Origin: JAKBCQ01 sp021807585
GTDB lineage: Bacteria; Planctomycetota; Planctomycetia; Isosphaerales; Isosphaeraceae
Length of the DNA stretch: 10,428 bases
Reading direction: 5' to 3'
Assembly (NCBI GenBank): GCA_027325115.1
Contig: DAHWFG010000177.1
Coordinates: 1-10,428 of the forward strand
Under the pieces are notes generated by a model that ran no database searches, had not been told where the DNA came from, and was given only the letters and a program-made list of their open reading frames with translations. Position 1 is the first letter of the stretch. The number at the start of each line of letters is the position of its first letter. Below, piece by piece: positions 1-5,637 of this stretch. The position numbers and the translations under genes were made by a program.

Positions 1-649
1 GAATCATTCCTGAATCACTGATAGCGATCGGCTCGGTGACAGAAACCATCGAAGCGAAATTCTTCGGGAGTAAATTATCAATAATAGTTGCTTGTCCATT
101 TTGATAAATAAATCTCTGATATCCTCCCAAGGATGTAGGAAACCCAGGAATCGGCGGTGAATACAAACCAGATCCAACCATCCCCACGACGGTACCATTA
201 TTGTTGATCGCGGTTGAGTAGGAACTGTTCATTTCATATAGATTGGGAAATTGAATGAATTTGGTCGTCACGTTCGGGAACAGACTGAGGTTGGATTGGT
301 TAAAATACGAAACGAACGCGCTATCGCCGTTTCCGATCGGTATCGGAAACTGTTGGGTAAACGGTCCAAGCGCATAATTCCCCATGACCTCACCCCGAGA
401 ATTCATACCATCCACGATATAATTACCATTTCCCATCGGTTCTGAATAATTCGGCATTTTGAGAAGTTCTTGAATTTGAGAATTAGATAAATTCTCAGTG
501 ATATTTGGATAATTAAAATCGATCGGTCCCAAATCTTGAACCTGGTACATCGCAGCGGCCTGTACCGATCCAACGATCGATCCCAACATCAGAAGGATCA
601 GGACCGCGGACATCAGGATCCCGACTGTAGTGTTGCGTCGCTCGCTCAT
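1..649 (-). CDS. Secreted HAF-repeat-type protein (3' end missing)
   Basis: An open frame starts with ATG at 649 and runs without a stop through the left edge, giving 216 visible residues. AAGGAG at 657-662 lies 7 bases upstream and supports the start. Residues 10-31 form a hydrophobic segment ending in VQA-AA, a good signal peptidase I site, so export is likely. The mature part opens with YQVQDLGPI and later shows AINNNGTVVG (about residue 147) and RFIYQNGQATIIDNLLP followed by AISDSGMI. These match the 'extracellular repeat, HAF family' pattern (Y.v.DLG, iN..G.VvG, F.y.nG). Such repeats are thought to form beta-rich extracellular domains; no catalytic function is established. The protein is Asn-rich, and the gene is about 40-45% G+C by eye, far below its neighbours, with AAT/TAT/TTT/ATT codons common. 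That suggests foreign origin or relaxed codon selection. Transcription is probably independent, since 449 bases separate it from the SDR gene upstream. The family call is moderately sure; a complete real gene is highly likely. Confidence 0.75.
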   Translation of the reverse strand, partial: MSERRNTTVGILMSAVLILLMLGSIVGSVQAAAMYQVQDLGPIDFNYPNITENLSNSQIQELLKMPNYSEPMGNGNYIVDGMNSRGEVMGNYALGPFTQQFPIPIGNGDSAFVSYFNQSNLSLFPNVTTKFIQFPNLYEMNSSYSTAINNNGTVVGMVGSGLYSPPIPGFPTSLGGYQRFIYQNGQATIIDNLLPKNFASMVSVTEPIAISDSGMI

Positions 650-736
650 CCTTGCGCTCCTTTTGTGAGATTGATCTCGAATCCTGAGGGAATCTCGTGA
701 AAGAGTCAATTCGTCGAGTCGGGAATCAACCTCAGC

Positions 737-760
737 TTATCGACTCAATCGAGCCGATAA
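737..760. promoter_or_regulatory. 24-base imperfect palindrome upstream of the HAF-type gene
   Basis: Arms TTATCGACTC (737-746) and GAGCCGATAA (751-760) are complementary at 9 of 10 positions around a 4-base centre AATC. The element lies 88-111 bases upstream of the ATG at 649. Its size and symmetry fit a dimeric-regulator operator; in transcribed RNA it could instead form a stem-loop. The palindrome is seen directly; the regulatory role is inference. Confidence 0.35.
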
Positions 761-847
761 TGATGGGATTGTCCAATTCCTAGATTCTTCATCTGTATCG
801 GCTACGCGCCTTGCGCGCATTTATGAGATAGGCGTTGATCAGCAATG

Positions 848-939
848 CCGGCCCGAAGCGCAAGCGAGTGCGTATCCTGATCATTCAATGATTGTCTTCA
901 TCGTATAAGAAGTATGCACTCGCTCGCGCTTCGGGCTGG
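848..939. repeat. Long inverted repeat, REP/BIME-like
   Basis: The left arm at 848-874 and the right arm at 913-939 are 27 bases each and complementary at 24 positions, with a 38-base spacer. The core of both arms is GCCCGAAGCGC.AGCGAGTGC (one variable base). The spacer contains a smaller palindrome, ATCATT-C-AATGAT, at 880-892. It sits in non-coding DNA just past the 3' end of the SDR gene, a typical position for REP-type palindromes. From memory, GC-rich motifs of the type CCCGAAGCG.AAGCGAG recur in many planctomycete genomes; I could not check this here. It could also act as a transcription stop or mRNA-stabilising stem for the SDR transcript. Confidence 0.6.
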
Positions 940-1098
940 TAGAGATTGCGGCTTCGCCGCATTAGGGTTCAGATTCACGCGGATGCTCGCTCAATCCAAT
1001 CAATCCGTCAATCCCAACCGGCTTCGTTCGGGTTTGGCGCTTTTGGGAATCAAAACCGAAGCAAATGAAAACGTCTCGATGGTTCTTGTTAGTCGATC

Positions 1099-1827
1099 TC
1101 AGCCGAAATCGTCGACCGCGGGGGTGATCACGAGTTCGGGAACGGTGGCGCGGGGAGGGAGCTCGACGAGAAAACCGACCGCCGCGGCGACGTCCTCGGG
1201 TTGAAGGATCTGACTCCGTCGCTCGGCGCCGACCGCGACGGGTCGATTCTCCAGAATCGGCGTCTCGACCTCGCCGGGATAAATCACCGACGAACGAATC
1301 CCGTTCACCCGTTCCTCGCGACCAATGCAGATGCCCAACGCCGATTGGCCGAACTTTGAAGCGGAATACGCGGTTCCTCCCAACACGCTCGCCCGAATTC
1401 CCGAAACCGAACAGATCTGAATGATCTGGCCGCTCTTCCGCTCTCGCATCGAAGGCAAAACATGATAGACGACGTTGAATGCTCCGGTGAGATTTGTCGC
1501 GATTTGCAGATCCCAATCGTCGGGAGTCAGCGTGGCGAGGCTCCGATTCTTGACGTTCACTCCGGCGTTGCAAACGAGAACGTCGATCGAGCCGAACTCG
1601 CCGAGAACGCGCGAAACGGCTTTGTGAACCGAAGCGCGATCGGCGACGTCGCACGATGCGAACAACGGCGGCTCGCTCGCCTTCGCCGCAAGACCCGCCG
1701 CGGCCTTCTCGAGCTTGGCGCGGTCGCGCCCCAAAAGCGCGACGCGATATCCCAGCCCCGACAATTTGGCGGCGATGGCCAACCCGATGCCGCTTCCCCC
1801 GCCAGAAATCAACGCATGCTTACCCAA
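1099..1827 (-). CDS. Classical short-chain dehydrogenase/reductase (SDR)
   Basis: The 242-residue protein has a Rossmann fold and uses NAD(P)H to oxidise or reduce a carbonyl or alcohol; it is probably cytosolic. The nucleotide-binding motif SGGGSGIG is at residues 8-15, CDV (adenine-ring contact) at 59-61, NAG at 87-89 and the structural Asn of TNLTG at 112. The catalytic set is Ser140 (ICSVSG), Tyr154 and Lys158 (YSASK), followed by PGEVET at 184-189. Length is normal for the family (about 240-260). Arg34 after the second beta strand (LLGRDR) suggests a preference for NADP, weakly. The start is TTG at 1825-1827; GGGAG at 1836-1840 lies 8 bases upstream, and translation from here places the glycine motif at the usual distance. 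CATAAT (1867-1872, minus strand) could be a -10. The gene is 174 bases downstream of the protease gene on the same strand, so read-through is possible. The substrate cannot be inferred; FabG-like or 3-hydroxy-acid/sugar SDRs are all possible. Confidence 0.9.
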   Translation of the reverse strand: MGKHALISGGGSGIGLAIAAKLSGLGYRVALLGRDRAKLEKAAAGLAAKASEPPLFASCDVADRASVHKAVSRVLGEFGSIDVLVCNAGVNVKNRSLATLTPDDWDLQIATNLTGAFNVVYHVLPSMRERKSGQIIQICSVSGIRASVLGGTAYSASKFGQSALGICIGREERVNGIRSSVIYPGEVETPILENRPVAVGAERRSQILQPEDVAAAVGFLVELPPRATVPELVITPAVDDFG

Positions 1828-2001
1828 CGGTCCCGCTCCCGGCGCGGCGCGCCTTGTCGATCGACGATTATGAAATCCACGGATACACGCAACGCGATCA
1901 TTCTAATCAAAGCGACGGCGCGACGAAACTCCCCGACGCGGAGCGATCCAACTTTCGGCGCCTTTAAATTCCAAAGATAAGCATTACTAAGGTCAGCAAA
2001 C

Positions 2002-3819
2002 TTAGGCATGCTTAACATGCGTGTCGTGTTGATAAAACCGAGTGACGGCGCGATCGTGCGCGGTCCGGAGCAGAGCCGCGCGGCGATCGATCGCGACGGT
2101 GTGGAGATCGGAACGAATCAGGCGGATGGTTCCCGCGGGGTGCGCGACGCCGAATTGGCCGCCGTTCATGTTCGTGAACGGGCTCGACGACCCGCTCTCT
2201 CCGTTGATCGCCTTCCAAACGTCGATCGTCGCGAACCGACCGATACCGTCGAAGAGCGAGACGAGTTCGCCCCAGGGGTTGTTCGCGCCGGTCGGCCCGA
2301 ATTTGCCGAGGTCGATCCCCTGTTTGACGATCGTCACTTTGCGGCCGGTCGAAGCGGACGACGAATTCGTTGGAATCGAAACGACCGCTGCGGAGGGGCT
2401 CGTTTGTGTGGGCTTGATTGTCTGAGCCGGGGGAGCGGCGACGACGGCCGAAGGCGCGGGGGTCGATTGTGTCGAGGGGGCGTTCGAGCCGGGCGGATTC
2501 GAGCTTATGGAAGTTTGCGCCGGCGCGGCGGCGGTCGATTGCGATTGGGATTGAGCCGGCGTGGAATTCGGTTGGGGAGTTGCGCTCACGATCGTTTGGG
2601 GTTGAGATGCGATCACGTTAGTTTGTGATTGAGGTGTGGAGGCGACCGAAGGCTGTTGATTGGAGATGATTTGCGCCTCGGGAGCGGCGGGAGTTTGAGC
2701 GGTCGCCGTGGCGGGCGGCTGGGGGATCAGGCTTGCGGCTTTGGGGATATCGAGCCTGCCGAAGGTGGCGCCGGTCGCGGGGTCGTAAACGGGGTCCGAC
2801 CCTTGTTGGAGCCATTGTTTGATCTGGGCGACGGTCGGTAGTGAGCCGAAGCGCGACTGATAGATTTGTTGGAGGAGGATGACGGCGCCCGTCACCTGGG
2901 GCGCGGCGAAGCTGGTTCCGGCGAGCGTGGCGTATTGATTGTTGTTGATTAGTCCGCTGAGGCCGACCCCGGGAGCGGCGATCGTCGTCGAACTGGTTCC
3001 CGTCGGCGAGGGGGCGAGCCGTTGCGCGTCGGAGGCGATCTGGTTCGCTCCATTGGTCGAGGTCACGCTGATCGCGTCGGAGACGATCGCGGGAAAGCCC
3101 ATCCCCGGCGTTCCCTGGAACGAATTTCCCGCGGCGGCGACGACCGGTATGTTCAATTGATCCAGTTGATCAATCAAGTTTGTAATTGTTTGACCGATTC
3201 CCGATCCCTGGGCGAACCAATTGGCGGCGTAGTTGTTGCCGTCGGTAATTGATATATTAACAACCGTAATATTATATTTTTGGTAGTTGTTAATCACATA
3301 TTGAAGGGCGTCGGCGATCCACTGGAAGTTTCCCTGTCCGGCGTTGTTAAAGGCTTTGAGTTCGACGAGATTGGCGCCCGGGGCGACTCCCGGTTCGGCG
3401 GGGTTGTTCGAGGCGATGAGGCTTGCGACCGCGGTTCCGTGTTGCGAGGTTGTGGCGATTGGATTGGGGGAGTTGTCGGCGAAATCTTGTCCGGCGATCA
3501 CTTTGTAGCCGGGGCCGAAGCCGCCTCCGAGCGCCTGATCCTGGTAATCGACGCCGAGGTCGATCGCCGCGGCGGTCATTCCCGTTCCGTTCACTCCGTA
3601 TTGCGCGCGGACCTGGGAGGCGCCGTCGAGGGTGTTGAAATCGACGGCGCCCGCGACGGGGGTTCCAAACGACGCGGCCGACGCCGCGATTGGAGCGTTC
3701 GGAGTCGAGCCGGCCTGATTAGGGATCGACACCGACAGCAGTCGGCGGGTTTCGAGCGATTCGACGACGAGGGAGCGAACGGCGCGGCGGGGTCGCCGGT
3801 TCTCACGAGAATAAAGCAT
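2002..3819 (-). CDS. Secreted subtilisin-like serine protease (S8) with LEPR-XLL-type N-terminus
   Basis: This 605-residue subtilase probably hydrolyses proteins outside the cytoplasm. Counting from ATG at 3819, the triad is Asp87 (AIDLGVDY), His127 (QHGTAVASLIA) and Ser303 (GTSFAAPQVTGAV), with oxyanion Asn232 (AAAGNS); all are present. The N-terminus is basic and carries SLETRRLLS (residues 21-29), the planctomycete LExR.LLS export-associated motif; no long hydrophobic signal segment precedes it. The catalytic domain spans about 70-365. Residues 366-491 form a low-complexity linker rich in Pro, Gln, Ser, Thr and Ala. The last ~110 residues (with WGELVSLFDGIGRFATIDVWKAI) match no domain I recognise. 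The frame is open upstream to 3954, but I chose 3819 because GAGGAG (3830-3835) lies 10 bases before it and the motif then sits at the usual N-terminal distance; the extra 45 residues look like Arg/Gly-rich translated leader. Residues 174-193 are encoded by a very AT-rich patch. Substrate unknown. Confidence 0.9.
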   Translation of the reverse strand: MLYSRENRRPRRAVRSLVVESLETRRLLSVSIPNQAGSTPNAPIAASAASFGTPVAGAVDFNTLDGASQVRAQYGVNGTGMTAAAIDLGVDYQDQALGGGFGPGYKVIAGQDFADNSPNPIATTSQHGTAVASLIASNNPAEPGVAPGANLVELKAFNNAGQGNFQWIADALQYVINNYQKYNITVVNISITDGNNYAANWFAQGSGIGQTITNLIDQLDQLNIPVVAAAGNSFQGTPGMGFPAIVSDAISVTSTNGANQIASDAQRLAPSPTGTSSTTIAAPGVGLSGLINNNQYATLAGTSFAAPQVTGAVILLQQIYQSRFGSLPTVAQIKQWLQQGSDPVYDPATGATFGRLDIPKAASLIPQPPATATAQTPAAPEAQIISNQQPSVASTPQSQTNVIASQPQTIVSATPQPNSTPAQSQSQSTAAAPAQTSISSNPPGSNAPSTQSTPAPSAVVAAPPAQTIKPTQTSPSAAVVSIPTNSSSASTGRKVTIVKQGIDLGKFGPTGANNPWGELVSLFDGIGRFATIDVWKAINGESGSSSPFTNMNGGQFGVAHPAGTIRLIRSDLHTVAIDRRAALLRTAHDRAVTRFYQHDTHVKHA

Positions 3820-4367
3820 GGGAAACCGTCTCCTCGGACGACCGCCATGCCTTTGGCTCTGGCCGCCCCGCGATTCGGTGGTTCGCGCCCCCCTTCCATG
3901 GCGCTCCCCCGGATGAATCATCCGACGAAGCGGCGACGGCGACCCCTCGTCCATTGGTTCGGGATCGACGCCTGACGGAACGCATACTGATCGAACATGT
4001 CTTCTTTACTAAATGTTGTGAATTCCAATTGCCGATTTCATCATTCAACCCGAACGCGATGAATCCCGTGCGACGAGCCCGATATCTTCGGCGATCGATC
4101 GATCGAAACCGATTCCGTCACGCTTCGACCTTGGCGATCGATCGGCCTTCTTGGCGCGATCGGAGCGAAGGATTAAAGCGCCGCGCGATTCCATGCGCGA
4201 TGGGGAAAGCGAGTGCGACCGAGGCCCGCTACGAAGGGATTCGCAACGAACAGGCTTCCAGCCCCGCGGACGATCGCGTTCGATCGCCCGCCGATAACCA
4301 AGCATTCGGACGGAACCTCCGGTTTGGCGTCCGGCCGCGACGTTTTCGCGACGACTTCCGAATCGTC

Positions 4368-4395
4368 TTGTTCGACGAATCGGCGCGGTTATAGT
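4368..4395 (+). promoter_or_regulatory. Candidate kdsB promoter
   Basis: TTGTTC (4368-4373) and TATAGT (4390-4395) are separated by 16 bases and resemble sigma-70 -35 and -10 boxes. Initiation near 4402 would give a leader of about 110 bases before the TTG start. Planctomycete promoters are poorly defined, so this is tentative. Confidence 0.3.
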
Positions 4396-4434
4396 GAGCC
4401 TCGGCTGCGATTCCGAAGGCCGACCGACCGCACC

Positions 4435-4457
4435 AGCTCAACCTTGAAGGCTGGGCT
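4435..4457 (+). promoter_or_regulatory. Leader hairpin upstream of kdsB
   Basis: AGCTCAACC (4435-4443) can pair with GGCTGGGCT (4449-4457) around a TTGAA loop, with one G-U pair and one mismatch; TT/AA could extend it inward. It ends 55 bases before the kdsB start and would lie in the transcript if the candidate promoter is used. No T-run follows, so it is not an obvious terminator. A role in RNA stability or translation control is speculation. Confidence 0.25.
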
Positions 4458-4500
4458 TGAAGTCGTCTTGTTAACTCAGGCACATTACTATCGGATTGGG

Positions 4501-4505
4501 GGAGG
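4501..4505 (+). promoter_or_regulatory. Ribosome binding site that fixes the kdsB TTG start
   Basis: GGAGG, preceded by three more G, lies 7 bases before TTG at 4513. It is the best Shine-Dalgarno match near this gene and excludes the longer in-frame ATG start at 4213. Confidence 0.7.
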
Positions 4506-4512
4506 ACCGAGA

Positions 4513-5280
4513 TTGGCTCGAAAATCGGAAATCATCGCGGTGGTTCCGGCTCGTTTCGGATCAACCCGTTTACCCGGAAAACCTCTCCTAAGCGAGACAG
4601 GCCGACCGCTCATCCGGCATGTCGTCGACTCGGCTCGCAAGTCGAAGCGGCTAGATCGCGTGATCGTCGCAACCGACGATCGTCGGATCTTTGACGCGGT
4701 GCTCGGATTCGGAGGCGAGGCGATGATGACGCGAGCCGATTGCGCGAGCGGAACGGATCGGGTCGCGGAGGTCGCCGCGGGGGTTCCCGAGGCTTCGATC
4801 GTCGTCAACGTTCAGGGGGACGAGCCCGAGATCGAAGCGGATTCGATCGATTTGCTGGTTGATCTTTTGCTCGAAGCGGCGGCCGAGATTCCGATGGCAA
4901 CGCTCGCCACTCCGATTACCGATCCGGAGGTTTTTCACGATACGTCGTGTGTGAAAGTGGTGATATCAACCGCGGGAACGGCTCTTTATTTTTCGCGTTC
5001 GCCGATCCCGCACGATCGCGACGGATCGATCGCCCAGGGGCGCACTCTCGGGCTGCTCCATCTCGGCGTCTACGCGTATCGGCGCGACTTTTTGACGCGT
5101 TACGCCAAGATTCCGCCGACACGGCTCGAGGGCCTTGAAAAGCTCGAGCAACTGCGAGCGCTGGAAACGGGCGCGGCGATCAAGGTCGGCGTGGTCGATC
5201 GCGCCGCGGTCGGGATCGACACCCCCGACGATTACAAACGCTTCGTCGAGAGATTCCGTGCGAGCGAACAATCGGCTTGA
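4513..5280 (+). CDS. kdsB: 3-deoxy-manno-octulosonate cytidylyltransferase (CMP-Kdo synthetase)
   Basis: KdsB activates Kdo with CTP, giving CMP-Kdo and pyrophosphate, for transfer to lipid A in lipopolysaccharide synthesis; it is cytosolic and Mg-dependent. The 255-residue length fits the family (about 245-260). Visible motifs: nucleotide-binding VVPARFGSTRLPGKPL (10-25), ATDD (53-56), SGTDR (79-83), VQGDEP (100-105), YFSRSPIP (159-166), HLGVYAYR (183-190), the long LE..EKLEQLRALE.G motif (205-220) and GIDTPDD (234-240). The start is TTG with a strong GGAGG 7 bases upstream; starting there leaves only six residues before the first strand, as in other KdsB proteins. The usual His before SGTDR is replaced by Cys-Ala (ADCASGTDR), a mild variation. 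No other Kdo or lipid A gene is in view, so the gene stands alone here. The stop codon is embedded in an AT-rich hairpin. Identification is secure; the closely related CMP-sialate synthetases lack the LEQLRALE motif. Confidence 0.95.
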   Translation: MARKSEIIAVVPARFGSTRLPGKPLLSETGRPLIRHVVDSARKSKRLDRVIVATDDRRIFDAVLGFGGEAMMTRADCASGTDRVAEVAAGVPEASIVVNVQGDEPEIEADSIDLLVDLLLEAAAEIPMATLATPITDPEVFHDTSCVKVVISTAGTALYFSRSPIPHDRDGSIAQGRTLGLLHLGVYAYRRDFLTRYAKIPPTRLEGLEKLEQLRALETGAAIKVGVVDRAAVGIDTPDDYKRFVERFRASEQSA

Positions 5281-5296
5281 TATCATAAGATATCAA
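5277..5296 (+). repeat. AT-rich perfect hairpin over the kdsB stop codon
   Basis: TTGATATC (5277-5284) and GATATCAA (5289-5296) are perfectly complementary around an ATAA loop, and the TGA stop (5278-5280) lies in the left arm. It is too AT-rich and lacks a T-tract for a standard intrinsic terminator, but could mark the 3' end of the kdsB message. Confidence 0.35.
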
Positions 5297-5637
5297 TATA
5301 TCCAAACCTATGCATTTATCGGGGCGGGAACGCGAATTCGATTTCAATTTGGATCGATACGAGACGATTTCTTTACGGTTGATCAAAAAAAGCGTGTCGC
5401 ACGACGCGGTCGAACGTCGTTAATCTTCTTGGGGGCGTTGTTCGCGAACTCTCGATCGGTCGGCGGTTGTGAAGATCGGCGGATCGACGACCGACTGGAA
5501 TGGACCGAGAAACCGAGCGATGATCTCTCGTCACGACGAACGTGATTCGCCGTAGAGATAGATGATATAAAGAATCACCACCATCACGGTGAGCGCGTGC
5601 CGAGCCCGATCGAATCCAGAGGCGAAGGAGCTAAACG
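5281..5637. other. 357-base intergenic region between kdsB and the aminotransferase gene
   Basis: No gene is supported. The left 50 bases are AT-rich and include the hairpin over the kdsB stop. The middle is unremarkable and contains an A7 run near 5385. The right end carries a candidate extended -10 promoter (5563-5571) and the ribosome site of the next gene. A minus-strand reading at 5531-5584 gives 17 residues with a hydrophobic stretch, but it has no ribosome site and is not called. Confidence 0.55.
5563..5571 (+). promoter_or_regulatory. Candidate extended -10 promoter of the aminotransferase gene
   Basis: TGATATAAA combines the TGn extension with TATAAA (5 of 6 bases of the -10 consensus). 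GTGATT at 5542-5547, 18 bases upstream, is a weak -35, which extended -10 promoters tolerate. Initiation near 5578 would give a leader of about 60 bases. It implies that this gene is transcribed separately from kdsB. Confidence 0.4.

Larger units (their letters stand above)
650..1098. other. Intergenic region with inverted repeats
   Basis: This stretch lies between the 3' end of the SDR gene and the 5' end of the HAF-type gene, both on the minus strand. No convincing ORF is present. It holds the 24-base palindrome at 737-760, a small hairpin CGCGC-CTT-GCGCG at 805-817, the long inverted repeat at 848-939 and a short hairpin GCGGC-TTC-GCCGC at 948-960. The promoter of the HAF-type gene should lie in 660-800. 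On the minus strand a TTGACT is visible just upstream, but I see no good -10 at the right distance. No T-tract terminator follows the SDR gene. Confidence 0.6.
3820..4512. other. 693-base divergent intergenic region
   Basis: It separates the protease gene (minus) from kdsB (plus) and should contain both promoters. An open frame from 4213 is in phase with kdsB, but its 100 extra codons resemble nothing in the KdsB family and it lacks a good ribosome site, so I treat it as non-coding. Visible content: an AT-rich stretch at about 4000-4040 that could hold the protease promoter, tandem CGATCG tracts at 4092-4105 and about 4136-4145, a candidate kdsB promoter at 4368-4395, and a leader hairpin at 4435-4457. 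I see no tRNA or recognisable riboswitch. Confidence 0.55.

Noticed and set aside
4..198. 64-residue minus-strand ORF at the left edge
   Set aside because: Out of frame with the signal-peptide-bearing HAF-type reading that is open from 649 to the edge.
962..1654. 230-residue minus-strand ORF, Arg/Ser-rich
   Set aside because: It overlaps the SDR gene on the same strand in another frame, is very rich in Arg and Ser, and has no domain features; the SDR frame carries all family motifs.
2008..2628. 206-residue plus-strand ORF
   Set aside because: Antisense to the subtilase linker and tail; its Arg/Gly/Leu-rich composition is what GC-rich antisense frames give.
3820..3954. 45-codon N-terminal extension of the subtilase
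   Set aside because: Arg/Gly-rich, unlike an export leader; ATG at 3819 has GAGGAG upstream and places the LETRRLLS motif near the N-terminus.
3280..3975. 231-residue plus-strand ORF
   Set aside because: Antisense to the subtilase catalytic domain, which has an intact triad; no recognisable motif in the antisense product.
4213..4512. In-frame 100-codon N-terminal extension of kdsB
   Set aside because: KdsB proteins start just before the VVPARFGSTRLPGKP motif; the extension has no homology features and the strong ribosome site lies at 4501-4505.
5531..5584. 17-residue hydrophobic micro-ORF on the minus strand
   Set aside because: It looks like one membrane helix (VMVVILYIIYLYG) but has no ribosome site and no conservation evidence available.
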